The notes under the pieces were generated by a model. That model was not told the origin of the DNA. It saw nothing but the letters and a program-made list of their open reading frames with translations, and ran no database searches. Both the position numbers and the translations under genes were made by a program. Source: Paraburkholderia aspalathi (GTDB taxonomy: Bacteria > Pseudomonadota > Gammaproteobacteria > Burkholderiales > Burkholderiaceae). From it: a DNA stretch of 64,000 nucleotides. Shown here one piece after another: positions 36,412-44,672 of this stretch (positions are counted from its first letter, which is position 1; each line of letters opens with the position of its first letter). The stretch lies in assembly GCF_900116445.1 (NCBI RefSeq), contig NZ_FPBH01000014.1, positions 1 to 64,000 of the forward strand. Reading direction: 5' to 3'.

Positions 36412-36427
36412 TAAAAACAGCCGGACG
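36412..36427 (+). promoter_or_regulatory. 16-base element, copy 2 (luxR leader)
   Basis: TAAAAACAGCCGGACG is identical to 26339-26354 and lies about 57 bases before the luxR start. Within 22 bases it is followed by ATTAACCGC, as in the other copy. Confidence 0.4.
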
Positions 36428-36483
36428 GATCGCCGTACCGCAATTAACCGCAACGGGACGTTTGCGAGTCTGAGAGAACCAAA

Positions 36484-37212
36484 TTGTCGCTACATTTTAT
36501 CGAGGAAATGGCACCGCTACTGAACGCCGCAGATGAAGCGGAATGGTTCGGCGCGATCGCGGGCCTGGCCGACACATGGGGCTTCGACAGGCTTCTGATT
36601 GCCATGCTGCCGCGCCCGACCATTCGCCTTGAAGACGCCTATGTGCGGAGCACCTACGCACCGGCCTGGCGACGCACCTACGACGAGCAGGGGCTCGTCC
36701 ATATCGACCCGACTGTCTCGCATTGCGCGACACGCGCCACGCCGCTGATCTGGTCGCCGGACATTTTTACGACCGCACCGCAGCAATCGATGTATGAGGA
36801 AGCCCGCTCGCACGGCCTGCGCGCCGGTGTGACGTTGCCGATTCATGGGCCGAACCAGGAAGCCGGCATGATGTGCTTCGTGAATGACAGCAATCCGACT
36901 GAGGCGTTCTGGCGCCACGTCAACGTTGCGTTGCCGAATCTGGTGTTATTGCGCGATCTGGTAATCGATACCAGTCAGCGCCATTTGAATACGCACGCTC
37001 AGACTTTATTGCCCAAGCTCACGCCGCGCGAACGCGAATGCCTGAAATGGACCGCGCGCGGCAAATCCACCTGGGAAATCTCCCATATCCTGAGCTGCTC
37101 GGAAGCCGTGGTGAACTTCCACATGAAGAACATCAGGACCAAATTCGGTGTGAATTCGCGGCGCGCGGCGGCCGTGATCGCCGCGCAGTTGGGGCTTATT
37201 GACCCGGGTTGA
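36484..37212 (+). CDS. braR: LuxR-type quorum-sensing receptor, BraR-like
   Basis: This 242-residue transcription factor has an N-terminal acyl-homoserine-lactone domain (about 15-165) with the ligand-pocket pattern YAPAWRRTYDEQGLVHIDP (Trp, Tyr, Asp, Pro) and a C-terminal LuxR helix-turn-helix (about 178-240: LTPRERECLKWTARGKSTWE, then SEAVVNFHMKNIRTKFGVNS). It starts at TTG with a weak GAGAG site; an ATG eight codons on lacks proper spacing. It sits head-to-tail with rsaL and luxI in the lasR-rsaL-lasI order. The symbol follows BraR of Paraburkholderia by context. Confidence 0.88.
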   Translation: MSLHFIEEMAPLLNAADEAEWFGAIAGLADTWGFDRLLIAMLPRPTIRLEDAYVRSTYAPAWRRTYDEQGLVHIDPTVSHCATRATPLIWSPDIFTTAPQQSMYEEARSHGLRAGVTLPIHGPNQEAGMMCFVNDSNPTEAFWRHVNVALPNLVLLRDLVIDTSQRHLNTHAQTLLPKLTPRERECLKWTARGKSTWEISHILSCSEAVVNFHMKNIRTKFGVNSRRAAAVIAAQLGLIDPG

Positions 37213-37513
37213 GCAAGGCGGCGGCGTCGCGGCTGTACAGCACCCGCTCGGCCCGCCCGAGATCGGCGTCGGAAACGGTTTTGGTGAAGTAGAGGCCCAG
37301 CAGGATCGACACCGGCGCCGGAATTTCGGCCCCCGATTCGAACCGGCTGCCACGCGACTGCGTCACGCCAAAGCGTGCCCAGAAGCGGCGCTGGCTCTCC
37401 TTCTTCTTCTTGCGGTAGGCAATGATCAGAACACGATCCACCGCCGATGACGGCTCTGCCGGGCGGGTTTGGATCGAAGGTTGCGCTTGCCAGTGGTTTT
37501 CGAGAAGTTCCAT
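37196..37513 (-). CDS. rsaL: RsaL-like quorum-sensing repressor
   Basis: This 105-residue protein contains the RsaL helix-turn-helix core: KESQRRFWARFGVTQSRGSRFESG then PAPVSILLGLYFTKTVSDADL, which closely parallels Pseudomonas RsaL (ESQETFWSRFGISQSCGSRFENG). RsaL binds the luxI promoter and limits signal production. The ATG at 37513 is used; in-frame codons upstream to 37621 would overlap the lux box region. It is divergent from luxI, and its end overlaps the end of luxR by 17 bases. Confidence 0.9.
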   Translation of the reverse strand: MELLENHWQAQPSIQTRPAEPSSAVDRVLIIAYRKKKKESQRRFWARFGVTQSRGSRFESGAEIPAPVSILLGLYFTKTVSDADLGRAERVLYSRDAAALLNPGQ

Positions 37514-37579
37514 TTTTGTGTCCCGTCGGTTGAGGGCTGAGGCTTGTCTCGAATTCTGCGTTATCCGATAAGCATGCAC

Positions 37580-37599
37580 ACCTATCCAGGTAGGTAGGT
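37580..37599. promoter_or_regulatory. lux-type box in rsaL-luxI intergenic region
   Basis: ACCTATCCAGGTAGGTAGGT is a 20-base imperfect palindrome with perfect five-base outer arms (ACCTA/TAGGT), the usual lux/las box layout. It lies 68 bases before luxI and 66 before rsaL, so the LuxR protein could activate both. Confidence 0.75.
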
Positions 37600-37614
37600 G
37601 GCGGAAAGATTCAA

Positions 37615-37636
37615 AATGCATAAGTTTTCTTGCGTA
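37615..37636. promoter_or_regulatory. Candidate RsaL operator before luxI
   Basis: ATGCATAAG and CTTGCGTAT form an imperfect inverted repeat (six of nine) around TTTT, between the lux box and the luxI start. RsaL in Pseudomonas binds a TATG...CATA-type site in the same relative position. This is a weak match. Confidence 0.3.
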
Positions 37637-37667
37637 TTGGGTACCCCAACACGTTCAGGAGAACGTC

Positions 37668-38261
37668 ATGCAAACAGCAATTCGGATTGGAATGCGGCAG
37701 GAATTCGACAACGCGGACATCAACGAGATGTACCGTCTGCGGGCTCGGGTATTTCACGGGCGGCTCGGGTGGGATATCCCGACCATCGCGGGCATGGAAA
37801 TCGACGGCTACGATGCCCTCGGGCCCCATTACATGCTGATTCAGGGCGACGATCGGCACGTGCGGGGCTGCTGGCGCCTGATGCCGACGGAAGGCCCGAA
37901 CATGCTCAAGGACACCTTCCCGCAATTGCTCCATGGCGCGGATGCGCCGGTCGGGCGGCATATCTGGGAACTGAGCCGGTTTGCGATCGAAACCAGCGGC
38001 GAGGAACAGTCGTTCGGCTTTGCCGACCTGACGATGCAGGCGATTCACGAACTCGTGACGTTCGCTGACCGGATGGGCATCACCCGCTATGTCACGGTGA
38101 CCACCACGCCGATCGAACGGCTGCTGCGCAAGACCGGGATCGACATCAGCCGGCTCGGATCACCCCTGCAGATCGGCGTGGAACGGGCCGTGGCGCTGGA
38201 TATCGCGGTCAGTCCGAAGACCCGCACCGCCCTGTTCGGGCCGATGGCTGCCGCCGCCTGA
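37668..38261 (+). CDS. braI: LuxI-type acyl-homoserine-lactone synthase, BraI-like
   Basis: This 197-residue enzyme joins S-adenosylmethionine and an acyl-ACP to make an acyl-homoserine lactone. Conserved LuxI residues are visible: Arg, Phe, Trp in YRLRARVFHGRLGWDIP; Asp-x-x-D-like DGYDALGPHYMLI; RLMPTEGPNML; and the Glu-Leu-SRFAI of IWELSRFAIE. A CAGGAGA site precedes the ATG. It is divergent from rsaL and controlled by the lux box. The Bra-type systems make long oxo-acyl signals, but the chain length here is not readable from sequence. Confidence 0.9.
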   Translation: MQTAIRIGMRQEFDNADINEMYRLRARVFHGRLGWDIPTIAGMEIDGYDALGPHYMLIQGDDRHVRGCWRLMPTEGPNMLKDTFPQLLHGADAPVGRHIWELSRFAIETSGEEQSFGFADLTMQAIHELVTFADRMGITRYVTVTTTPIERLLRKTGIDISRLGSPLQIGVERAVALDIAVSPKTRTALFGPMAAAA

Positions 38262-38341
38262 CGTCTTGACACGACTGGGGCGGCGCTTGCGACAGCCCGG
38301 CTACCTGATATTTGCGACCCGCGGAGGAGACACGCGGGATA

Positions 38342-39031
38342 TCAGGAACCGAACATCCGCTCGAGCGCATTCTCGAGATGCGCGCGCATCGCCTTCCCCG
38401 CAGCGGGGCCGTCCTTACGGCGGATCGCCTCGAGCACGGCCATATGTTCGGCTTGCACGAGCCGCTGCCGCTCCACCGTTTTCACAAGCGAAAGATTGCG
38501 CGACAGATTCATGCTGAACAGAATCTGCTCTTCAATGAACGACATGACCGTGATGAAAAACGGGTTCTTCGAGGCGCGCGCCACCGCCAGGTGGAACATG
38601 AAATCGTCCTGCGCGCCGATGCCCCGGGTTTCGATGATCCGTTCCAGCTGGTCCCATGCATGCTGGATCGCGGCGATATCGTCCGCATCGGCTTTGAGCG
38701 CTGCCTGTTCGGCCGCGCCGGCTTCGGTCACGATGCGAAATTCATAGCAGCGGCGGATGTCGGACAGCGTTTCGAGCGGCGCAAACCGCCGCACATCCGG
38801 GTCTGGCCGCCGCGCGACCGTGGTGCCCGAACCGTGCCGCGTCATGATGATCCCGTCCGCCCGCAGCCGCGCCAAGGCCTCGCGCACGGTGGGCCGCGAC
38901 GTCGCAAAGCGTTCGGCCAGCGCATGCTCGGTAGGCAGCCGCTCGCCCTCCTTGTACTCGCCTTCAAGAATGCGATTGAGGATGTCGCCGTAGATCTTGT
39001 CGGGCAAGCCCGTCGTTTTGCGCTCGTTCAT
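38342..39031 (-). CDS. FadR-subfamily GntR transcriptional regulator
   Basis: This 229-residue regulator has a GntR winged helix (about 10-72: KEGERLPTEHALAERFATSRPTVREALARL, DGIIMTRHGSGTTV) and a helical FCD ligand domain (about 90-220) with metal-site histidines in FMFHLAVARASKNPF and AEHMAVLEAI. It starts at the ATG at 39031; a TTG at 39079 would add 16 residues. It probably represses the sugar-acid operon at 27.9-35.9 kb, whose operator matches the FadR consensus, although the quorum-sensing genes lie between. Confidence 0.88.
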   Translation of the reverse strand: MNERKTTGLPDKIYGDILNRILEGEYKEGERLPTEHALAERFATSRPTVREALARLRADGIIMTRHGSGTTVARRPDPDVRRFAPLETLSDIRRCYEFRIVTEAGAAEQAALKADADDIAAIQHAWDQLERIIETRGIGAQDDFMFHLAVARASKNPFFITVMSFIEEQILFSMNLSRNLSLVKTVERQRLVQAEHMAVLEAIRRKDGPAAGKAMRAHLENALERMFGS

Positions 39032-39193
39032 CAGCGGTGCTGAAGCAGCTTGTCTGAGTAGGTCCTGATTGTAAGGCAAACCTGACCCTATCTTGATCTG
39101 ATAGATGCGCCCCGGCTTGACAGGAATGCCGCAAACGCTTGCTGCGCGGTGTTTGCCGGGAAGCGTGCAGTTATCGCAAAATTTGACAAGTAT

Positions 39194-39207
39194 TTGATTT
39201 ACATCCT
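39194..39207 (+). promoter_or_regulatory. FNR/ANR-like box upstream of universal stress gene
   Basis: TTGAT-TTAC-ATCCT matches eight of ten positions of the FNR consensus TTGAT-N4-ATCAA. It overlaps the palindrome ATCCTGTCAGGAT (39203-39215). An FNR-type regulator is encoded 0.8 kb downstream. Confidence 0.4.
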
Positions 39208-39215
39208 GTCAGGAT
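39203..39215. promoter_or_regulatory. Perfect palindrome ATCCTG-T-CAGGAT
   Basis: This inverted repeat has six-base perfect arms around one base. It sits between the GntR gene and the universal stress gene and overlaps the FNR-like box. The protein that binds it is not known. Confidence 0.4.
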
Positions 39216-39321
39216 GCACCTTTTTCAGCGATCATTTAAGCTGGCATCCGTAATAAATCGTCAATAAGTCCGGCCGTACGCAACGGCCGCGGCATCCCAA
39301 TCTTTCAGACGCGGAGTCGAT

Positions 39322-39789
39322 ATGTACACACGCATCCTCGTAGCGGTCGACGGCAGCCACACCTCGCGCCGCGCATTCGAAGCAGCGCTCGCGCTCGCGA
39401 AATCCACCGGCGCTGTCATGCAACCGCTGTACGTCGTCGAAAACACACCGATGTATTTCGAAGCGCCGGGTTATGACCCGTCCATTCTGCGCAACCGCCT
39501 CGTCGAAGAGGGTAAAGAACTCTGCGCGGAATTCGCCTTGGCCATGGCAGCGCAAGGCGTCAAGGGGGAGCTCATTGTGGGCGAGGCCTCCTCCCTCGAT
39601 GACGTTTCAGTGGTCGTGCTAAAAGCGGCCGCTGACTTCAACGCCGATCTGCTCGTGATGGGCACGCATGGCCGGCGCGGTTTTCAGCGCCTGATTCTCG
39701 GCAGCGTCGCGGAGCGCTGCGTGCGTCAGGCGACCTTGCCTGTACTGCTGATCCCCTCTGCGGCCGGCAAGGTCAGTGAAGTCGCCTGA
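39322..39789 (+). CDS. Universal stress protein, UspA family
   Basis: This 155-residue cytoplasmic protein has the UspA fold with an opening ILVAVDGSHTS strand and the ATP-binding motif near the end (MGTHGRRGFQRLILGSVAERC, matching G-x2-G-x9-G-S). Such proteins bind ATP and help survival under starvation or low oxygen. It lies upstream of an FNR-type oxygen sensor, and an FNR-like box precedes it, so anaerobic induction is plausible. Confidence 0.92.
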   Translation: MYTRILVAVDGSHTSRRAFEAALALAKSTGAVMQPLYVVENTPMYFEAPGYDPSILRNRLVEEGKELCAEFALAMAAQGVKGELIVGEASSLDDVSVVVLKAAADFNADLLVMGTHGRRGFQRLILGSVAERCVRQATLPVLLIPSAAGKVSEVA

Positions 39790-40038
39790 ACGCGTGGTAA
39801 CACACATTGCAAAGCGTGTGCTCGCCGCATTGGGGGCACGCGCGGCTGCAGTTGCGATACATCCAAAATCCGAGCGGAGCATCTTCGCCGCGATACATAG
39901 CAGTCCATAGCCACAAGCAGCAATGCAAGCGTGACATCGCTCAAGATGCCTAACTGCGCGAACGCGTCATTTTGCCGCTAAACGGGGGGCATCGGCGGTG
40001 GGACAATCAGTTGTTACTCTGACAAATGGCTGCCGAAC

Positions 40039-40833
40039 ATGCTTACTCCTACCGCTGTGACTCGCTCCGCTGGCGCCGCCGATTCCACTCCGAAGTCGTC
40101 GCCGGCGCGTAGTAGCCGTCGTGCCGCGCCAGTGAGAGCAACGGCGCGCACCGCCGCTCGTTGTTCGAGTTGCTCGATGCGAGCGCTCTGCATGCCGCAA
40201 GGCCTGTCGTCCAACGAACTAACGAAACTCGAAGCGCTCATCTGCAGCGCGCGCTCGGTGCAGCGCGGCGAAGCGCTGTACCGCAGCGGCGACCGCTTCG
40301 ACAATATTTACGCCGTGCGTTCCGGCTCCATGAAAACCGTCATGGCCCACCGTGACGGCCGCGAACAGGTCACAGGCTTGCGCCTCGCCGGCGAAGCGCT
40401 CGGCCTCGACGGTATCAGCGAAGACGTGCACGCATGCAGCGCCGTCGCGCTTGAAGACAGCACCGTATGTATCGTTCCCTACCCCGCCCTCAAGTCCCTG
40501 TGCCGTGAAATCAGTTCGATGCAGGACCGCCTGCACAAACTGCTGGGCGAACAGATAGTCCGCGAAGCCGGGCAGATGATGGTGCTCGGTTCCCTTTCAG
40601 CGGACGAACGCGTGGCGGCGTTTCTGCTCGACGTGTCGGAGCGCAACGCGCAACGCGGTTATTCGTCGGCGGAATTCAATTTGCGCATGACACGCGAGGA
40701 CATGGGCAGCTACCTCGGTATGACGCTCGAAACCGTGAGCCGCACCCTGTCAAGATTTCAAAAGCGCGGCCTGATCGACACACAGGGCAAACACATCCGG
40801 ATCGTCGATCTGGAGGGCTTGCAGAAGGTGTAA
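40039..40833 (+). CDS. fnr: FNR/ANR-type oxygen-sensing transcriptional regulator
   Basis: This 264-residue CRP-family protein has a cyclic-nucleotide-fold domain (about 65-180) and a C-terminal helix-turn-helix (about 195-255: LRMTREDMGSYLGMTLETVSRTLSRFQKRGL). Three N-terminal cysteines, C42-x2-C45-x5-C51, and C144 in STVCIVPY match the four ligands of the oxygen-labile 4Fe-4S cluster of E. coli FNR (C20, C23, C29, C122). The E-x2-S-R recognition helix residues (ETVSR) also match FNR. A 40-residue Ser/Ala/Arg-rich extension precedes the cluster. Confidence 0.93.
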   Translation: MLTPTAVTRSAGAADSTPKSSPARSSRRAAPVRATARTAARCSSCSMRALCMPQGLSSNELTKLEALICSARSVQRGEALYRSGDRFDNIYAVRSGSMKTVMAHRDGREQVTGLRLAGEALGLDGISEDVHACSAVALEDSTVCIVPYPALKSLCREISSMQDRLHKLLGEQIVREAGQMMVLGSLSADERVAAFLLDVSERNAQRGYSSAEFNLRMTREDMGSYLGMTLETVSRTLSRFQKRGLIDTQGKHIRIVDLEGLQKV

Positions 40834-40964
40834 ACCGTACGCGGAGGACCTGGCCCGCGCCGCCACGTCCCCGCCCACCTGCTTTTTAGCGCGCATTCGT
40901 CTTGGCATGGCTCCTGCGAGCGGGTACAGTCTTTAGTCCGTCCCCCGCAAGGAGACCTGGCGAA

Positions 40965-42278
40965 ATGAATCGCGACCCCGCCCCGCACCACCCGCTCGTC
41001 CAGCGTCTGATCGACGCGCGTCAGATTACCGACGCATTGTTTTCTATCGTCAAACCCGAATTTCTGTACGAACGGCCGATCCGTGAGCGTCACCGGATCG
41101 TGTTTTACGTCGGCCATCTGGAAGCTTTCGATCGTAATCTTTTCGATCAGCGCCTGTGCGATCTGCCGGCATTCGACCCGCACCTCGACCAGCTCTTCGC
41201 TTTCGGCATCGATCCCGTCGACGGCGGCTTTCCCACCGATCAACCCAGCGACTGGCCGTCGCTTGACGCCGTGCGCGCCTACGGATTGCGCGCCCGCGAG
41301 CAGATCGACCGCGAACTCGACGCGCTGAGCGACTCCGCCCGCGTCGGCCGCAAGGGCGATCATGCTGACGCGTCCGAGCAGTTGCTGAACGTCGCGATCG
41401 AGCATCGGCTGATGCACGCTGAAACGCTCGCGTACATGCTGCATCAGTTGCCGCTTGCGCAGAAGGTCGCCGGGTTGAAGGAGCCGGCGCTCACGCTTCC
41501 TGAACCGCGGCAGGCGTTGTCGTCTATGGTCAGCGTGCCGGCTGGTGCAACGGTGCTCGGCATGTCGCGCGAGAGCGGCCAATTCGGTTGGGACAACGAG
41601 TTCGGCGAAAAGCGTGTCGACGTGCCCGCGTTCGAGATCGACCGTCATATGGTGACGAACGGCGCGTTCCGGGAGTTTATCGAGGCGGGTGGTTATCGCG
41701 AACCGAAGTGGTGGACGGACAAGGATCGGGCCTGGAAAGAAGCCGAACATATCGAGCATCCGGCCTGCTGGTCGCAGCAAACCGGGAGCGATCAGAACGG
41801 CGCGTGGATGCTGCGCACAATGTTCGACGACGTGCCGCTGCCGCTCGACTGGCCCGCGTACGTGAGCCACGCCGAAGCCAGCGCCTACGCGCGCTGGGCC
41901 GGCAAGACGCTACCCAGTGAAGCGCAATGGCAACGCGCGGCACATGGCGCACCGCATGCCGCTTCGGGAAATTTCGATTTTCGTAGCTGGGATCCGCAGC
42001 CGGTCGACGCATATCCAGACAACGTCAGCGCGTTCGGCGTGGAAGGTCAATTCGGCAACGGCTGGGAGTGGACCTCAACGGTGTTCGACGCACTGCCGGG
42101 CTTCGAAGCGTTTCCGTTTTATCCGGGCTACTCCGCCAACTTTTTCGACGGGCAGCACTACGTGATCAAAGGCGGTTCGGCACGCACCGCGCAATGCATG
42201 TTGCGGCCGGCTTTCCGGAACTGGTTTCAACCGCATTACCAATATGTGTATGCGGGGTTTCGGTGTGTGAAGGCGTGA
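40965..42278 (+). CDS. EgtB-like iron enzyme (DinB plus formylglycine-generating-enzyme fold)
   Basis: This 437-residue protein has an N-terminal DinB-like domain with the H-x3-H-x-E iron motif (IEHRLMHAETLAYML, about 140) and an N-terminal histidine (VFYVGHLEAFDRNLF, about 45), then a C-lectin-type FGE domain (about 180-437: VPAGATVLGM ... YARWAGKTLPSEAQWQRAA ... GNGWEWTSTVF ... KGGSARTAQCMLRPAFRNWF). This is the EgtB/SenA layout that joins histidine betaine to a thiol or selenosugar. No egtD or senB gene lies in the window, so the exact product is open. An AAGGAGA site precedes the ATG. Confidence 0.83.
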   Translation: MNRDPAPHHPLVQRLIDARQITDALFSIVKPEFLYERPIRERHRIVFYVGHLEAFDRNLFDQRLCDLPAFDPHLDQLFAFGIDPVDGGFPTDQPSDWPSLDAVRAYGLRAREQIDRELDALSDSARVGRKGDHADASEQLLNVAIEHRLMHAETLAYMLHQLPLAQKVAGLKEPALTLPEPRQALSSMVSVPAGATVLGMSRESGQFGWDNEFGEKRVDVPAFEIDRHMVTNGAFREFIEAGGYREPKWWTDKDRAWKEAEHIEHPACWSQQTGSDQNGAWMLRTMFDDVPLPLDWPAYVSHAEASAYARWAGKTLPSEAQWQRAAHGAPHAASGNFDFRSWDPQPVDAYPDNVSAFGVEGQFGNGWEWTSTVFDALPGFEAFPFYPGYSANFFDGQHYVIKGGSARTAQCMLRPAFRNWFQPHYQYVYAGFRCVKA

Positions 42279-42662
42279 CGAATAAAGCATAAGTTGATGC
42301 CCGAAATCACTTATCGCTTGAATCCAAAAAGATCAGTACGCCGCAAGGGCTCGCATTCTTCAGACGGTTGCTGAGCGCCCAGGCTGCAATGCCTGGGCGG
42401 AACGCTATCTTCTGGGCATCGGCTGTCTACGGATACGGTAAACGGCAAGCATGCTTTCTGCTTTCGCGGACGGAATTCGGCCAGATTCAGGGACATTTCG
42501 ACAAATTCCTCTATGACCACGACTCTGTTTTTCATTAATTGAAAGGATGGTTAATTGTCAGGTGTCGCATATCGGACACGATCCGTATTTCAACTTTTTA
42601 CATTACTGTTTTGCGAGATTAGTCTCCCTGCATGAGGATTGACGTCCAACGCAGGAGATGAG
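42279..42662. other. Intergenic leader of second porin
   Basis: No gene is supported in this 384-base region. It should contain the porin promoter; AT content rises toward the gene. I saw no clear operator. Confidence 0.4.
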
Positions 42663-43832
42663 ATGAAACGCACCACCTTTTCGATGATTTCGCTGGCTGC
42701 GCTCGCGTCCGCCGGCGCCGCGCATGCGCAAAGCAGCGTGACCTTGTACGGCGCGATCGACACGTCGCTGACCTACGTGCACAACGCACAGGGCAACAAG
42801 AATCTCTGGGCTCTCGGTAACAGTAGTGCAGGCAATCTGTCGGGTACGCGTTGGGGCCTCAAGGGAACGGAAGATCTCGGCGCCGGCCTGAAGGCCATCT
42901 TCCAGCTCGAAAACGGTTTCGATCCGAGCACCGGCAAACTGGGGCAAGGCAGCCGGCTATTCGGGCGGCAGGCCTACGTCGGTTTGACAAGCGATTCGCT
43001 GGGTTCCGTGACGCTCGGCCGCCAGTACGATCCGCTGATCGATCTCGTACAGGGCATCACCGAGGACAACTATTTCGGCAGCGCATTCGCGACCGCGGGC
43101 GACGTCGACAACTACGACAACAGCTTCCGCGTGAACAACGCGGTCAAGTACACGTCGCCGGTCTGGTCGGGTCTGCAGTTTGAAGCGATGTACTCGTTCG
43201 GCGGCATCGCGGGCAGCACCGGCTCGGAGCAATCGTATTCGGCGGCGGCCGCCTATAACAATGGCCCGATCGCCCTCGCCGCCGGTTACTTCTATGCAGC
43301 AAACAGTCCAGCGTCGGCGGGCCCACGCAGTCCGACAGCAGGTTGGAATAGCACGTCGGACGGAACGTTCGATGGCCCGATCAACAGTGGATACCAGACC
43401 GCGCACTCGCTCGGGATTGCCCGCGTCGCGGGCCAATATACGCTCGGGCAGTTCACGCTCGGGGCCGCCTACAGCAACTCGCAGTACCGCCGCGACAGCG
43501 CCTCGGTGTTCGCTTCGAACGAAAAATACAACACGGGTCAGGGATTCGTGAACTATCAAGCCACCAAGGCCCTTCTGGTCGGCCTGGGCTACAGCTATAC
43601 AAAATCGAGCGGCGATACCTCCGCGACGTATCACCAGGTCTCGCTCGGCGCTGACTATTCCCTTTCGAAGCGCACCGATGTGTATGTGACGGCCGCCTAT
43701 CAGCATGCGAGCGGCGAAACCGGCAATGGCACAGGCGGCACGATGGCGGCGCAAGCCTCAATCGGCTCGTACGGATACGCAGGCACCAGCACGCAGGAAA
43801 TGGTCAACCTCGGCCTGCGTCATAAGTTCTAG
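42663..43832 (+). CDS. Gram-negative porin (Burkholderia OmpC-like), second copy
   Basis: This 389-residue outer-membrane protein has a signal peptide ending AHA before QSSVTLYGAIDTSLTYVHN and ends NLGLRHKF with the C-terminal aromatic. It shares the strand pattern of the porin at 21217 but differs in loops, such as the long NSPASAGPRSPTAGWNST insertion near residue 220. An AGGAG site precedes the ATG at 42663. The two porins are separate single genes, so they may differ in regulation or solute preference. Confidence 0.93.
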   Translation: MKRTTFSMISLAALASAGAAHAQSSVTLYGAIDTSLTYVHNAQGNKNLWALGNSSAGNLSGTRWGLKGTEDLGAGLKAIFQLENGFDPSTGKLGQGSRLFGRQAYVGLTSDSLGSVTLGRQYDPLIDLVQGITEDNYFGSAFATAGDVDNYDNSFRVNNAVKYTSPVWSGLQFEAMYSFGGIAGSTGSEQSYSAAAAYNNGPIALAAGYFYAANSPASAGPRSPTAGWNSTSDGTFDGPINSGYQTAHSLGIARVAGQYTLGQFTLGAAYSNSQYRRDSASVFASNEKYNTGQGFVNYQATKALLVGLGYSYTKSSGDTSATYHQVSLGADYSLSKRTDVYVTAAYQHASGETGNGTGGTMAAQASIGSYGYAGTSTQEMVNLGLRHKF

Positions 43833-43917
43833 AAAACCCAGCACTTGCTACCACCGCGGCGATCGGCGGCTACGACCCATGCGCGGTCGCCGATTGCGGC
43901 TCAAACCAATTTGTACT

Positions 43918-44130
43918 TCAATCCGCTCTCATGCGAAGACGACGGAGTAGTTCCGCGCCAGCTGGCGTTACCCGAAATCTGCCATCGTCGAAAGCCGTAG
44001 GCACAATTTCGACGAGCCTCGCTTCTTGAAGAGCGATTGCATCTGGATCCCCAGGTGCGACCTGGTTGGGCGCATCGAGCAGTAGAAACAGAATCGCGAT
44101 CTCATGGTGACTCAGCAGCGATTTCATCAT
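43918..44130 (-). CDS. Small hypothetical protein
   Basis: This 70-residue protein starts at the double ATG at 44127/44130 with a GAGG site, giving MMKSLLSHHEIAILFLLLDA. It contains one hydrophobic N-terminal segment followed by a winged-helix-like tail (LVEIVPTAFDDGRFRVTPAGAELLRRLRM) that resembles the wing of small HTH proteins. The frame is open upstream to 44250 but those codons are not conserved-looking. I cannot assign a function. Confidence 0.6.
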   Translation of the reverse strand: MMKSLLSHHEIAILFLLLDAPNQVAPGDPDAIALQEARLVEIVPTAFDDGRFRVTPAGAELLRRLRMRAD

Positions 44131-44672
44131 CGACCTCAGGCATACACGAGTACTGGACAGGGCGCGCATCGGCGCGATGAACAACTTGGGTTTCGAATGA
44201 CTTACATGTTGCAGCGAATCCGACGTGGCTCCCGTCAGAACGCGATTCATCGGCTTTACGGAGCCCGTCTAACTACGTATATGAAGTTTGGTTTGGCATT
44301 AGCGGGCCGCGATCGATACTGATGTGTTCAGGCACTTCACTTTGCGGAATCATGTCGCCGGAATTCGGAATTAAATGGCGGTGGACCGGACCGTCTGCTC
44401 GATCGCTGGCATGCTCTCCCAGCCTATACCGACGTCGCTCGAAATTTATTCCAGCCTCGAACTGAAGAAAATGGATGCGAATATCGCCGCTCTGGCGATG
44501 GTCCTACGGATAGATCTAGTCGGCGTACCCACGGCAGGCACGGCCCCCACGTTGTAAAGGCTTTGCCCTGCTGCGACGGTGCATGGCGGCACGGTCAGAG
44601 ATTTCCTGGTTGCTCAGGAAAGCGGTGGTTTCCGTTTTTATTTGATGCTCCTTTTACCCGTATGGCGCTCCT
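44131..44672. other. Gene-poor stretch in accessory region
   Basis: I see no supported gene in this 542-base segment. Short open frames are present on both strands but lack good starts or domain features. Confidence 0.4.

Larger units (their letters stand above)
35935..36483. other. Divergent intergenic region between sugar-acid operon and luxR
   Basis: This 549-base AT-rich region has no convincing gene. It holds the FadR-type operator at 35988-36000 and, near the luxR start, the 16-base element at 36412-36427. Confidence 0.55.

Noticed and set aside
44375-44557. A 60-codon plus-strand open frame in the gene-poor stretch
   Set aside because: No ribosome binding site, no signal or domain pattern; such lengths are expected by chance here.
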